Shown here: positions 1 through 9,925 of the stretch, piece after piece
Layout: the number at the start of each line of letters is the position of its first letter
Position numbering within the stretch: position 1 is the stretch's first letter
Assembly (NCBI RefSeq): GCF_005403045.1
Contig: NZ_BJCL01000008.1
Coordinates: 186,001-250,000, forward strand
Source of the DNA: Pseudaquabacterium pictum
GTDB lineage: Bacteria; Pseudomonadota; Gammaproteobacteria; Burkholderiales; Burkholderiaceae_C
Reading direction: 5' to 3'
DNA length: 64,000 nucleotides
The notes under the pieces: model-generated
What the model saw: only the letters and a program-made list of their open reading frames with translations
Databases searched by the model: none
Told to the model about the DNA's origin: nothing
Program-made: the position numbers and the translations under genes

Positions 1-1
1 G

Positions 2-451
2 CCGTTCAAGCCCAAGGACGCGATGCTGTTCTCGGTGATCTCGCAGTTCGACGCCGCCTACACCGCCTACAACGACTTCCAGCGCGCCATCGAGCGCTTC
101 TGGACGCTGCGCTGGCTGCAGCAGAACAGCATCGCCGAGCTGGACGGCGTGGCCCTGAAGGACGGCCTGGTGCGCGCCGACACCCTGCCGCTGGTCTTCA
201 AGGCCCTGGGCTGCGAGGCGCTGCCGCGCAATGCCCATGTGCGGGTGCGCATCACCGGCATCGACCTGCTGACGCTGGACCTGCATGCCAACCTGGCCAG
301 CCGGCTGGATGACGCGCCCGCCGCCCAAGCCGCCGACGAGGCCGGCGACGACGATGAGGCCGCTGCCGCCGCGCCGCTGGCGCTGGCCATCGACCTGGGC
401 GATGCCCAGGCACCCGAGGGCGACACGCCCCCCGCCGTGCCGGCGGGCTGA
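2..451 (+). CDS. RNB-domain exoribonuclease, C-terminal part (5' truncated by window edge)
   Basis: The frame is open from the first base and ends at 451, giving about 149 visible residues. The block containing [19 protein letters not shown] is like the end of the RNB catalytic domain of RNase II/R-type 3'-5' exoribonucleases found in Burkholderiales upstream of tonB and aroE. These enzymes degrade RNA processively in the cytoplasm. The catalytic aspartates lie upstream of the window, so they cannot be checked. The last about 50 residues are Asp/Glu/Ala-rich and look like an unstructured tail. Family assignment rests on this short segment and on gene order, so confidence is moderate. Confidence 0.65.
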   Translation, partial: PFKPKDAMLFSVISQFDAAYTAYNDFQRAIERFWTLRWLQQNSIAELDGVALKDGLVRADTLPLVFKALGCEALPRNAHVRVRITGIDLLTLDLHANLASRLDDAPAAQAADEAGDDDEAAAAAPLALAIDLGDAQAPEGDTPPAVPAG

Positions 452-481
452 TCCACCCGCCACGCCGACCGGCCCTCCGCC

Positions 482-1417
482 ATGCCCGGGCGACGCACCC
501 GCAGCCGCATCACCACGCTGCATGCTGCCCTGGCGGTGTCGGTGTCGGTGCATGCGGCGCTGATCGGCTGGCGCTGGGCCGATCCGGCCAGTTTCGACCG
601 GCTGTTCCGCGCCACGCCGCTGGAGGTGATCCTGGTCAATGCCCAATCCAGCGAGACGCCGCCGGAGGCCAAGGCCCTGGCCCAGGCGGCGCTGGCCGGC
701 GGTGGCGACCAGGCCGAGGGCCGCGCCACCTCGCCGCTGCCGGCCATGCCGCAGGCCGAGATGGGCAATGCGCCCGACGAGGCCCGCAAGCGTGTCGACC
801 AGCTGCAGGACCAGCAGCAGCAGTTGCTGGCGCAGATCCGCCGCGAGATGGCCCTGCTGCCACCGCCCGACCCGCGCCGCGACACCGGCACGCCGCAGGA
901 ACGCGAGCAGGAAGAACGCCGCCGCCAGTTGCTGAAGCTGCTGGCCGAGATCGAGAAGCGCATCAACGACGACAGCGCCGCCCCGCGCAAGCGCTATGTG
1001 AGCCCGGCCACCCGCGAGGTGGCCTATGCGCTGTACTACGACCGGCTGCGCCGCCGCATCGAGGAGCGCGGCACCCGCGACTTCCCCGAGGCGAACGGCC
1101 GCAAGCTCTACGGCGAGCTGACGATGAACATCACGGTCGACGCCGTCGGCCGCCTGATCGAGGCCGACATCGTGCGCGGCTCGGGCAATGCGCTGCTGGA
1201 CCGGCGGGCGGTGGCCATCGTGCAGCGGGCGGCGCCGTTCGCCCGCTTCAATGCCGAGTTGCGCGAGCAGACCGACCAGATCGTCATCACCTCGCGTTTC
1301 CGCTTCACCCGCGACGAGGGGCTGGAAGCGACGATGGTGTCGAACCAGGCGCCCGGCGCCGAGGCTGCCGCTGCCGCGGCTCCACCGGCCGGCAACGCAC
1401 AATCCAGGCCGCCATGA
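482..1417 (+). CDS. TonB-family energy transducer
   Basis: 311 residues. A short basic N-terminus leads into one membrane segment (about residues 14-31) that carries the TonB-type SxxxH pattern (S20, H24), which in TonB contacts ExbB/ExbD. Residues about 95-170 are rich in Gln, Arg and Glu and probably coiled or extended across the periplasm, in place of the usual Pro-rich linker. The C-terminal 100 residues (about 180-275) resemble the TonB C-terminal fold that touches outer-membrane receptors. No exbB/exbD lies nearby. The stop codon overlaps the aroE start (ATGA at 1414-1417), so the two are probably translationally coupled, an arrangement common in this order. It may serve a role other than classic siderophore uptake. 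Confidence 0.8.
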   Translation: MPGRRTRSRITTLHAALAVSVSVHAALIGWRWADPASFDRLFRATPLEVILVNAQSSETPPEAKALAQAALAGGGDQAEGRATSPLPAMPQAEMGNAPDEARKRVDQLQDQQQQLLAQIRREMALLPPPDPRRDTGTPQEREQEERRRQLLKLLAEIEKRINDDSAAPRKRYVSPATREVAYALYYDRLRRRIEERGTRDFPEANGRKLYGELTMNITVDAVGRLIEADIVRGSGNALLDRRAVAIVQRAAPFARFNAELREQTDQIVITSRFRFTRDEGLEATMVSNQAPGAEAAAAAAPPAGNAQSRPP

Positions 1418-2298
1418 ATCCTGCCAATCCCCCGCTGCCCGACCGCTATGCGGTGCTGGGCCACCCGGTGGCGCACAGCCAGTCGCCGTTCATCCATGCG
1501 GAATTCGCCCGCCAGACCGGCGAAGCCATCACCTATGGCCGCATCGAGAGCCCGCTGGACGCGTTCGAAGCCACGGTGCGCGCCTTCATCGCCAGCGCCG
1601 ACGCGGAAGCCGGCCTGGGGCCGGCGCGGGGCTGCAACATCACCGTGCCGTTCAAGTTCCAGGTGCTGCCGCTGGCCAGCCGGGCGAGTGAGCGTGCGGT
1701 GCTGGCCCAGGCCGCCAACGTGCTGCGCTTCGACGCCGACGGCTGGTTCGCCGACAACACCGACGGCACCGGCCTGGTGCGCGACATCCAGCAGCATGCC
1801 GGCGTGCCGCTGGCCGGCCAGCGGGTGCTGCTGATCGGCGCGGGCGGCGCGGCAGCCGGCGTGCTGGGGCCGCTGATCGAGGCCGGCTGCGCGTCGGTCA
1901 CCGTGGCCAACCGCACGCGGGACAAGGCGGTGCAGCTGGTGCAGCGCCACGCGGCCTGGGCCGACAGGCACGGCGTGGCGCTGGCAGCCACCGGGCTGGA
2001 CGCTGCGGGCAGCGCCTTCGACGTGGTGCTCAACAGCAGCGCCAGCAGCCTGGCGGGCGCCGGCGTGCCGGTGTCGGCGGCGGTGCTGCGACCCGGCGCG
2101 CTGGCCATCGACCTGATGTACGGGCCCGCGGCCCAGCCCTTCCTGGACTGGGCCGAAGCCCACGGCGCCACTGCGCGCGACGGCCTGGGCATGCTGGTCG
2201 AGCAGGCGGCCGGCGCCTTCCAGCTGTGGCGTGGCGTCATGCCCGACACCCCGCCGGTGCTGGCGGCCCTGCGCGCCCGTCTGGCGGCCAAGGGCTGA
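1414..2298 (+). CDS. aroE: Shikimate dehydrogenase (biosynthetic AroE)
   Basis: 294 residues. It reduces 3-dehydroshikimate to shikimate with NADPH in the cytosol. The substrate-binding pair S22/S24 sits in HSQSPFIH, the catalytic lysine K81 in NITVPFK and the catalytic aspartate D117 in DNTDGTG. The dinucleotide fold has GAGGAAAG, and the NRT motif in VANRTRD is the phosphate-binding signature of NADP-specific AroE. The C-terminal [10 protein letters not shown] block is also intact. It follows tonB with a 4-base overlap and precedes mtgA. A second, different AroE-like enzyme is encoded at 11736-12620; this one has all the biosynthetic hallmarks. Confidence 0.96.
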   Translation: MNPANPPLPDRYAVLGHPVAHSQSPFIHAEFARQTGEAITYGRIESPLDAFEATVRAFIASADAEAGLGPARGCNITVPFKFQVLPLASRASERAVLAQAANVLRFDADGWFADNTDGTGLVRDIQQHAGVPLAGQRVLLIGAGGAAAGVLGPLIEAGCASVTVANRTRDKAVQLVQRHAAWADRHGVALAATGLDAAGSAFDVVLNSSASSLAGAGVPVSAAVLRPGALAIDLMYGPAAQPFLDWAEAHGATARDGLGMLVEQAAGAFQLWRGVMPDTPPVLAALRARLAAKG

Positions 2299-2300
2299 GC

Positions 2301-3098
2301 ATGGCGGGCAAGTCGCGGGGCCTGGGCGGCCACCTGCTGCGCGGGCTGGCCCTGGTGGCGGTGTGCACGCTGGCACTGCAGCTGTTCTTTCTGGCGCGCA
2401 TCGCGCTGATGCTGGTGGTCGATCCGCAATCCACCACCTTCCAGCGCAGCGAGATCATCCGGCTGGCGGTGGAGAAGCACCAGGTCGCCTGGGCGCAGGA
2501 CTGGGTGGACAACGACCGCATCGCCGCCCACCTGAAACGCGCGGTGATCGCCAGCGAGGACGCCGGCTTTGCCGAGCACAGCGGCGTGGAATGGGATGCG
2601 CTGGAAGCCGCCTGGGAGAAGAACCAGCGCGCCGAGGCCGCGGCCGAGCGCCGCAACGCCCAGCTGGCGAAGCGTGCCCCCCCGCCCGACAGCCCCGCGG
2701 CTGCCAAGCCGCGGCCGGCGGTGGTGCCCAAGATCGTCGGCGGCTCCACCATCAGCCAGCAGCTGGCCAAGAACCTGTTCCTGTCGGGTGAGCGCACGGT
2801 GCTGCGCAAGGCGCAGGAGTTCGTGCTCACCTTCATGCTCGAAGGCTTGCTGAGCAAGCAGCGCATCCTGGCCATCTACCTGAACAACGTGGAATGGGGC
2901 GAGGGCCTGTTCGGCGCCCAGGCGGCGGCGCGGCATTACTTCCGCGTCGATGCGGCGCAGCTGGGCCCGGGCCAGGCAGCGCGGCTGGCGGTGATGCTGC
3001 CGGCACCCAAGCGCTTCGAGAAGAACCCCGGCTCGGGCTACGTGGCAAGCCGCGCGGCCACCATCGCCGCGCGCATGGGTGGCGTCGACCTGCCCTGA
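2301..3098 (+). CDS. mtgA: Monofunctional peptidoglycan glycosyltransferase MtgA
   Basis: 265 residues from the ATG two bases after aroE; an upstream in-frame ATG at 2226 lies inside aroE and is unlikely to be used. A single membrane anchor (about residues 12-40) is followed by a GT51 domain. The catalytic glutamate is E86 in SEDAGFAEHSG. The block GGSTISQQLAKNLFLSGER and the YLNNVEWG motif are intact. It polymerises lipid II into glycan strands on the periplasmic face. An Ala/Pro/Lys-rich insert at about residues 112-142 lengthens it compared with typical MtgA of about 230-240 residues. It is probably co-transcribed with tonB and aroE. Confidence 0.94.
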   Translation: MAGKSRGLGGHLLRGLALVAVCTLALQLFFLARIALMLVVDPQSTTFQRSEIIRLAVEKHQVAWAQDWVDNDRIAAHLKRAVIASEDAGFAEHSGVEWDALEAAWEKNQRAEAAAERRNAQLAKRAPPPDSPAAAKPRPAVVPKIVGGSTISQQLAKNLFLSGERTVLRKAQEFVLTFMLEGLLSKQRILAIYLNNVEWGEGLFGAQAAARHYFRVDAAQLGPGQAARLAVMLPAPKRFEKNPGSGYVASRAATIAARMGGVDLP

Positions 3099-3151
3099 CC
3101 GCCTTGCCCTGACGCGCACCCAGGCCCGGCCCGCCGGGCACAATCCCGCCC

Positions 3152-3763
3152 ATGCCAGCCGCCCTGACCGACGAGATCGCCGCTGCCGCCGCCCGGCTGG
3201 TGGTGGACGAAGGCATGGAATACGCCCAGGCCAAGCGCAAGGCGCTGCGCAGCCTGGGCCGCACCCACGCCCGGCAATCCGAGCTGCCCAGCAATGAGCA
3301 GGTGGAAGACCAGGTGCGCGAGCACATCGCGATCTTCTGCGCCGACACCCAGCCCGCCGAGCTGCAGGCGCTGCGCCGCTTGGCGCTGGTGTGGATGGAG
3401 CGGCTGGCCGAATTCCGGCCGCACCTGTCGGGCGCGGTGTGGCGCGGCACCGCCACCCGGTTGTCGGCCATCCACCTCGACCTGTACTGCGACGATGCCA
3501 AGTCGGCCGAACTGGCGCTGATCAACCACGGTGTCGACTACGACGTCGGCAGCCGGCCCGACCCCCGTGGCGGCCAGGTCGACATGCTCAGCATCGCCAG
3601 CCGCTGCGCCGAGCTGGGCGAGACGGTGACCCTGTTCCTCACGGTGCTGGACCACGACGACCTGCGCGGCGCGCTCAAGCCCGACGCCCGCGGCCGCAGC
3701 TGGCGCGGCGACGTTGCCGGGCTGCGCCGCCTGCTGGCCGAACCCGCCGAGGCGACGCCATGA
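3152..3763 (+). CDS. Conserved hypothetical protein, possibly nucleotidyltransferase-fold
   Basis: 203 residues, soluble, with no signal peptide or membrane segment. The N-terminus (about 1-60) is helical and basic. The central part contains GAVWRGTATRLSAIHLDLY followed by acidic and beta-rich sequence, which is vaguely like a nucleotidyltransferase fold, but I cannot point to a clear catalytic triad. Similar proteins upstream of TlpA-like genes in Burkholderiales are usually left as hypothetical. Its stop overlaps the start of the thioredoxin gene at 3760, so they form one unit. A CACAAT element 7 bases upstream of the ATG could be a -10 box giving a leaderless or near-leaderless transcript. 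Confidence 0.75.
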   Translation: MPAALTDEIAAAAARLVVDEGMEYAQAKRKALRSLGRTHARQSELPSNEQVEDQVREHIAIFCADTQPAELQALRRLALVWMERLAEFRPHLSGAVWRGTATRLSAIHLDLYCDDAKSAELALINHGVDYDVGSRPDPRGGQVDMLSIASRCAELGETVTLFLTVLDHDDLRGALKPDARGRSWRGDVAGLRRLLAEPAEATP

Positions 3764-4311
3764 CCAGCTCCCGACGCCACCTGCTCGTCGGCGGCGTGGC
3801 CGTGGCCGCCGCGGCGGCCGGCGCCGGTGCCGCCTGGTGGCGCCAGCAGGCGGTGACTGCCACGGCGCCAGGCGCCGAGCCGGGCGACGCGGCCGCGCTG
3901 GCCGCCTTGTGGGCGTTGCGGCTGGAGCGGCCCGAGGGCGGCGAACTGGTGTTCGCCGGCCTGCGCGGCAAGCCGCTGCTGCTGAACTTCTGGGCCACCT
4001 GGTGCCCGCCCTGCGTGAAGGAAATGCCGGAGCTGGACCGCTTCCACCAGGCCTTCCAGTCCCGGGGCTGGCAGGTGGTGGGCCTGGCCATCGACGGGCC
4101 GACGCCGGTGCGGGCGTTCCTCGCCAAGGTCAAGGTGGGCTTCCCGATCGGCCTGGCCGGCCTGGCCGGTACCGAGCTGGTGCGCAGCCTGGGCAATGCC
4201 CAGGGCGCGCTGCCGTTCAGCGTGCTGATCGGCGCCAACGGCCAGGTGCTGCAGCGCAAGCGCGGCGAGACCACCTACGACGAGCTGGCCGGCTGGGCGA
4301 AGCAGGCCTGA
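3760..4311 (+). CDS. TlpA/ResA-like thioredoxin, exported
   Basis: 183 residues from the ATG that overlaps the preceding stop (ATGA). The N-terminus SSRRHLLVGG plus a long Ala/Gly-rich hydrophobic stretch resembles a Tat-type signal or a membrane anchor (residues 4-30). The thioredoxin domain has the redox motif WATWCPPCVKEMPEL at about residues 82-96, followed by a strand-helix pattern and a cis-Pro region in GALPFSVLIG. It should act as a periplasmic disulfide reductase, for example in cytochrome c maturation or oxidative-damage repair; the substrate is not shown by the sequence. Total length fits the small TlpA-like family. Confidence 0.9.
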   Translation: MTSSRRHLLVGGVAVAAAAAGAGAAWWRQQAVTATAPGAEPGDAAALAALWALRLERPEGGELVFAGLRGKPLLLNFWATWCPPCVKEMPELDRFHQAFQSRGWQVVGLAIDGPTPVRAFLAKVKVGFPIGLAGLAGTELVRSLGNAQGALPFSVLIGANGQVLQRKRGETTYDELAGWAKQA

Positions 4312-4315
4312 CAAC

Positions 4316-4334
4316 ACCGCCTCGGTCGGTTTTT
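4316..4334 (+). terminator. Weak intrinsic terminator candidate after the thioredoxin gene
   Basis: ACCGCC and GGTCGGT can pair with one bulged base and are followed directly by five T. The stem is short, so this is only a candidate. It lies 5 bases after the tlpA-like stop and would separate that unit from accBC. Confidence 0.35.
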
Positions 4335-4620
4335 GCGAAGTTCGGCGATCTCGCCGCCATCGCGGCAACATGACGTCGGCAACTGCCGGCATCTGCGTTA
4401 TTCCACAGAAACCCGCAAGGGCACCCCAAAGCGCGCCCCAGGCCAGCAGCCTGTGACACAATTCGCGCTCTTTGACGGCTGTACGCGGCAGTAGCTGCCA
4501 ACTTCCAAACCACTTTCTGCCCGATCCGGCCCGGCGCTGCCAACGATGGCACTGCCCGCCCCGCCCGTCTGTCAGGCACCGGCCACGGCCGCCGTGCCAC
4601 CCCACCTGGAGTTCAACCCC
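4335..4620 (+). other. Gene-free leader of accBC
   Basis: About 290 bases without a credible gene, somewhat less GC-rich than the flanks. It must hold the accB promoter. A TTGACG at 4472-4477 and CACAAT at 4457-4462 are visible, but no pair has ideal spacing, so no promoter is called. A long 5' leader is plausible here, as acc operons often have leader-dependent control. In several Burkholderiales aroQ occupies this position; no trace of it can be read here. Confidence 0.5.
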
Positions 4621-5082
4621 ATGGACTTGCGCAAGCTGAAGACACTGATCGACCTGGTGTCTGAATCGAACATCTCCGAACTGGAAATCACCGAAGCCGA
4701 AGGCAAGGTGCGCATCGTCAAGGCCGGCGCGCCCGGCGCGGCCGGCACGCCGATGATGATGATGGCACCCGCCCCGGCCGCCGCGCCGGTGGCCATGGCG
4801 CCCGCCGCTGCAGCGCCCGCCGCCGCACCGGCCGAGCCCGAGCAGACCGGCCACATCGTCAAGAGCCCGATGGTGGGCACCTTCTACCGCGCCAGCAGCC
4901 CCGGCGCCAAGCCGCTGGTCGACGTCGGCCAGTCGGTGAAGGAAGGCGAATCGATCTGCATCATCGAAGCCATGAAGATCATGAACGAGATCGAGGCCGA
5001 CAAGACCGGCACCATCGTGCGGGTGCTGGCCGAGAACGGTGCCGCGGTCGAGTTCGGCCAGCCGCTGTTCGTCATCGAGTGA
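4621..5082 (+). CDS. accB: Biotin carboxyl carrier protein of acetyl-CoA carboxylase
   Basis: 153 residues, starting at [10 protein letters not shown], where AccB proteins conventionally begin; the ATG at 4546 would add an atypical extension. The N-terminal helix pair is followed by an Ala/Pro-rich flexible linker (about 37-73) and a biotinyl domain. The biotinylated lysine is K119 in [11 protein letters not shown]. It carries CO2 from AccC to the carboxyltransferase in the first step of fatty-acid synthesis. accC follows 20 bases downstream. An AGG-containing ribosome-binding stretch (CACCTGGAG) precedes the start. Confidence 0.97.
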   Translation: MDLRKLKTLIDLVSESNISELEITEAEGKVRIVKAGAPGAAGTPMMMMAPAPAAAPVAMAPAAAAPAAAPAEPEQTGHIVKSPMVGTFYRASSPGAKPLVDVGQSVKEGESICIIEAMKIMNEIEADKTGTIVRVLAENGAAVEFGQPLFVIE

Positions 5083-5102
5083 CGGCGCGCGCTGGCGGCA
5101 CC

Positions 5103-6452
<1,350 letters not shown>

Positions 6453-6453
6453 C

Positions 6454-7356
6454 ATGCATGAATTGGTGCTGCGGCTGCCCGAGTCGCTGGTCGAAGCCGT
6501 CAGCGAGGCGCTGGTCGACGAATTGGACGCGCTGAGCGTGTCGGTGGCCGATGCCGATGCCGGCACGGCGGCCGAGCAGGCGCTGTTCGGCGAACCCGGC
6601 ATGCCGGCGCCCAAGGAAGGCTGGCAGCGCTCGGACCTGACCGCGCTGTTCGAGACCGAGGCCGCCGCCACCGAGGCCGCCACCCTGCTGCGCGCCCAGG
6701 ACTGGGCCACCAGCATGACGGTGCTGGCCCTGCGTGCTGTGGAAGACCAGGACTGGGTGCGGCTGACGCAGAGCCAGTTCGCACCGGTGGAGATCACGCC
6801 CAGCTTCTGGATCGTGCCCAGCTGGCACGAGGCGCCGCCGGCGGCGGAGAAGGTCATCCGCCTCGACCCCGGCCTGGCCTTCGGCACCGGCACCCACCCC
6901 ACCACCCGCATGTGCCTGCGCTGGACGGCCCGGCAGGCCGCCACGCTGGCGCCGGGCTGGACGCGGGTGCTGGACTACGGCTGCGGCTCGGGCATCCTGG
7001 CCATCGGCGCCGCGCTGCACGGGGCCCAGGGCATCGATGCGGTCGACATCGATGCCGCCGCCGTCACCGCCACCGAGGCCAATGCCCAGGCCAATGGCGT
7101 GACGCTGACTGCCGGCCTGCCCGAGCGCGCCGGCGGCACCTACCCGCTGGTGCTGGCCAACATCCTGGCCACGCCGCTGAAGCTGCTGGCGCCGCTGCTG
7201 GCCGGCCATGTGGCGCCGGGCGGCCACCTGGTGCTGGCCGGCATCCTCGAGCGTCAGGCCGACGAGCTGAAGGCCGCCTACGCGCCCTGGCTGGCGCTGG
7301 ACGTGGCCGACACCGAAGACGGCTGGATCCTGATGACGGCCCGCCGGCCGGCCTGA
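6454..7356 (+). CDS. prmA: Ribosomal protein L11 methyltransferase
   Basis: 300 residues from the ATG two bases after the accC stop. The SAM-binding loop DYGCGSGILAIGA lies at about residues 174-186, preceded by the PrmA signature FGTGTHPTTRMC (about 143-154). The LANIL segment matches the motif IV position. It trimethylates lysines and the N-terminus of ribosomal protein L11. Placement straight after accC is typical of Burkholderiales and suggests read-through transcription. Confidence 0.96.
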   Translation: MHELVLRLPESLVEAVSEALVDELDALSVSVADADAGTAAEQALFGEPGMPAPKEGWQRSDLTALFETEAAATEAATLLRAQDWATSMTVLALRAVEDQDWVRLTQSQFAPVEITPSFWIVPSWHEAPPAAEKVIRLDPGLAFGTGTHPTTRMCLRWTARQAATLAPGWTRVLDYGCGSGILAIGAALHGAQGIDAVDIDAAAVTATEANAQANGVTLTAGLPERAGGTYPLVLANILATPLKLLAPLLAGHVAPGGHLVLAGILERQADELKAAYAPWLALDVADTEDGWILMTARRPA

Positions 7357-7421
7357 GGCCGACCGCGGCGCAGCCCTGGCATCATCACGCCGCCGATGCA
7401 CCCCCAGCCACCCCTCCACGC

Positions 7422-8465
7422 ATGAACCTGGCCACGCGTTGCCTGTCCTGCGGCACGGTGTTCCGTGTCGGCGAGGAGCAACTGCTGGCCTCCGACGGCT
7501 GGGTGCGCTGCGGCCGCTGCAACGGCGTGTTCAATGCCGCCGAGGTGCTGTTCGACATCGACACCGGCGCGCCGATGCGGCTGGACCTGCCGCCTGCCGC
7601 GCCACTGCCCGGCGGCGGCCCCGACACCACGGCGCCGCTGGCCGCCCCCACGCCGGACGCCCGGCCCGATCCGCGGTTCGAGCCCCAGTTCGAGCCGCCG
7701 CCGATGGCCGCCGACCTGCCCGAGGGCGTGCTGCTGCGCGCGCCCTCGCGCGAGACCGTCGACGAGCCCGACGAACCCATCATCATCACCGACCATGTGC
7801 CACCGCCGGCACCGGTGGCCGAGCCGGCACCGCAGGTCGATGACGGCCCCTCGCTCGCGCCGGCCCCTGCCCCGGTGGTGGCGGTGGCCGAGCCGATGCT
7901 GGCGGCGGCCAGCCCGGCCCTGGCGCCGGTGCAGGCCAGCCCGGTGCAGGCCGCGCCCAGCTTCCTGCGCCAGGCCGAGCGTGCGGCGGTCTGGCGCCAG
8001 CCCCTGGTGCGGCTGGGCCTGGCGGCCGGCGTGGTGGTGCTGGCGCTGGGCGTGTTGCTGCAGGCGGCCCTGCTGTGGCGCGACAGCCTGGCCGCCCACC
8101 TGCCGCCAAGCGCACCGGCGCTGCAGGCGCTGTGCAAGCTGGCCGGCTGCAGCGTGCAGCCGCTGCGGCGCATCGGCCAGCTGGCGGTGGAAAGCTCGGG
8201 CCTGAACCGGCTGGAAGGCTCGCCGCTCTACCGGCTGCAGCTGGTGCTGCGCAACCGGGCCGACACCGCGGTGATGGTGCCGGCGCTGGACCTGACCCTG
8301 ACCGATCCGCAAGGCCAGCTGGTGGCCCGCCGCGTGCTGCCGTTGGCCGAGCTGGGCGTGGCCCAGACGTCGCTACAGCCCGGCCAGGAAATGCCGATCA
8401 AGGTGCTGATGTCCACCAGTGAGCGCCGCGTCGAAGGCTACACGCTGGAACTCTTCTATCCCTGA
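7422..8465 (+). CDS. Zinc-ribbon/DUF3426 single-pass membrane protein
   Basis: 347 residues. An N-terminal zinc ribbon of the MJ0042 type has two CxxC pairs: C7/C10 and C30/C33. It is followed by about 150 residues of Pro/Ala-rich, low-complexity linker, one membrane helix (about 196-219) and a C-terminal domain of the DUF3426 type. The ribbon would be cytosolic and the DUF3426 domain periplasmic. The family regularly follows prmA in Betaproteobacteria; its function is not established. The start at 7422 puts the ribbon at the very N-terminus, as in the family. Confidence 0.88.
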   Translation: MNLATRCLSCGTVFRVGEEQLLASDGWVRCGRCNGVFNAAEVLFDIDTGAPMRLDLPPAAPLPGGGPDTTAPLAAPTPDARPDPRFEPQFEPPPMAADLPEGVLLRAPSRETVDEPDEPIIITDHVPPPAPVAEPAPQVDDGPSLAPAPAPVVAVAEPMLAAASPALAPVQASPVQAAPSFLRQAERAAVWRQPLVRLGLAAGVVVLALGVLLQAALLWRDSLAAHLPPSAPALQALCKLAGCSVQPLRRIGQLAVESSGLNRLEGSPLYRLQLVLRNRADTAVMVPALDLTLTDPQGQLVARRVLPLAELGVAQTSLQPGQEMPIKVLMSTSERRVEGYTLELFYP

Positions 8466-8530
8466 GGGCAACTGCTGCCCGCAGCCCCCCGCTCACTCCA
8501 ACCTGCCGCCACTGAGGCCGCCCCACCACC

Positions 8531-9445
8531 ATGTCCGTCCTGATCTGCGGCTCGCTCGCCTTCGACACCATCACCAACTTCCCCGGCCGCTTTGCCCAGC
8601 AGATCATGCCGGACAAGGTGCACATGCTGAACGTCAGCTTCCTGGTGCCGACGATGCGGCGCGAGTACGGCGGCTGCGCCGGCAACATCGCCTACAGCCT
8701 GCACCTGCTGGGTGGCCAGCCGCTGGTGATGGCCGCGCTGGGCAACGATGGTGGCGACTACCTCCAGCGCCTGCAGGACTGGGGCCTGGACACCTCGCAG
8801 GTGCTGCGCGCCGGTGACACCTACACCGCGCAGTGCATGATCATCACCGACGAGGACAACAACCAGATCACCGCCTTCCACCCCGGCGCCATGCAGCTGG
8901 CCCACAACACCGTGGTGCCCGCCGACCGCGGCGACATCCAGCTGGCCATCATCGCGCCCGACGGCCGCGACGCGATGCTCAGCCATGCCGCCCAGCTGGC
9001 GGCAGCCAAGATCCCGTTCGTCTTCGACCCCGGCCAGGGCCTGCCGATGTTCAACGGCGACGAGCTGCGCAACTTCGTCGCCCAGGCCACCTGGGTGGCG
9101 GTGAACGACTACGAGGCGGCGATGCTGTGCGAGCGCATGGGCACCACGCTGGAGGCGCTGTCGCAGACGCCCAACCTGCAGGGCCTGATCGTGACGCTGG
9201 GCGCCGAGGGCTGCGACCTGTGGATCCACGGCCAGCGCACCCATGTGCCGGGCGTGAAGGCCGATGCCGTGGTCGATCCCACCGGCTGTGGCGATGCCTT
9301 CCGCGCTGCCCTGCTACATGGCCTGAGCCTGGGCTGGCCGCTGGCGCGCTGCGTGGCCCTGGGCAACCAGGTGGGCGCCATCAAGATCGCCCAGCGCGGC
9401 GGCCAGAACCACACGATTCCGGCCGCGCTGATCGCCGCCGCCTGA
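8531..9445 (+). CDS. PfkB-family carbohydrate/nucleoside kinase
   Basis: 304 residues. The PfkB C-terminal signature DPTGCGDAFRAAL is at about residues 249-261 with the catalytic base D255, and the N-terminal GGCAGNIAYSLHLLGG block matches the first PfkB motif. The overall pattern resembles the adenosine-kinase-like branch seen after prmA and the DUF3426 gene in this order. The phosphorylated substrate cannot be decided from the sequence: adenosine, ribose or another sugar are all possible. It is convergent with aroQ, separated by only 6 bases. Confidence 0.88.
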   Translation: MSVLICGSLAFDTITNFPGRFAQQIMPDKVHMLNVSFLVPTMRREYGGCAGNIAYSLHLLGGQPLVMAALGNDGGDYLQRLQDWGLDTSQVLRAGDTYTAQCMIITDEDNNQITAFHPGAMQLAHNTVVPADRGDIQLAIIAPDGRDAMLSHAAQLAAAKIPFVFDPGQGLPMFNGDELRNFVAQATWVAVNDYEAAMLCERMGTTLEALSQTPNLQGLIVTLGAEGCDLWIHGQRTHVPGVKADAVVDPTGCGDAFRAALLHGLSLGWPLARCVALGNQVGAIKIAQRGGQNHTIPAALIAAA

Positions 9446-9451
9446 GCCTGG

Positions 9452-9925
9452 TCAGGCCGCCTTGGCGGCCTTCGCCTTGCGCACCAGACCGTCGATGGCC
9501 AGCACGTAGCCGTCGATGCCGAAGCCGACCACGATGCCGGCGGCCGCCGGCGAGATGTAGCTGTGGTGGCGGAAGGCCTCGCGGGCGTGCACATTGCTGA
9601 TGTGCACCTCGATCACCGGCACGCCGCTGCCCTTGATGGCATCGTGCAGGGCCACGCTGGTGTGGGTGTAGGCACCGGCATTGAAGACGATGCCGGCCAG
9701 CGCGCCGGCGCGGTGCTGCACGCCGGCGGCGTGGATCCAGTCGAGCAGCACGCCCTCGTGGTTGCTCTGCCGGCAGTCGGCCTCGGCGCCGCGCTCGGTG
9801 GCGGCGGCGCGGCACAGCGCCTCCACATCGGCCAGCGTGGTGTGGCCGTAGACCGCCGGCTCGCGGGTGCCCAGCAGGTTGAGGTTGGGCCCGTTGAGCA
9901 CCAGGATCTTCAGCGTCGTATTCAT
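9452..9925 (-). CDS. aroQ: Type II 3-dehydroquinate dehydratase
   Basis: 157 residues, starting at the ATG at 9925, which overlaps the stop of the upstream gene (ATGA). The type II signature [17 protein letters not shown] (residues 11-27) contains the catalytic tyrosine Y26. The active-site segments [10 protein letters not shown] and [17 protein letters not shown] are present. It interconverts 3-dehydroquinate and 3-dehydroshikimate. As last gene of the TRAP/quinate operon it should work in the catabolic direction, but type II enzymes also serve biosynthesis. The usual Burkholderiales place for aroQ, before accB, is empty in this window. Confidence 0.95.
   Translation of the reverse strand: MNTTLKILVLNGPNLNLLGTREPAVYGHTTLADVEALCRAAATERGAEADCRQSNHEGVLLDWIHAAGVQHRAGALAGIVFNAGAYTHTSVALHDAIKGSGVPVIEVHISNVHAREAFRHHSYISPAAAGIVVGFGIDGYVLAIDGLVRKAKAAKAA
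9454..9471. terminator. Perfect inverted repeat at the pfkB/aroQ convergence
   Basis: AGGCCGCC, two T, GGCGGCCT: an 8-bp perfect stem lying in the last codons of aroQ (the Lys-Ala-Ala repeats) and just past the kinase stop. There is no T run on either side, so it may be only a coding coincidence or a weak bidirectional transcription barrier. Confidence 0.35.

Noticed and set aside
3124-3139. GCCCGG-CCCG-CCGGGC inverted repeat after mtgA
   Set aside because: Short, no T run, and overlaps the likely promoter of the next gene; common by chance in such GC-rich spacers.
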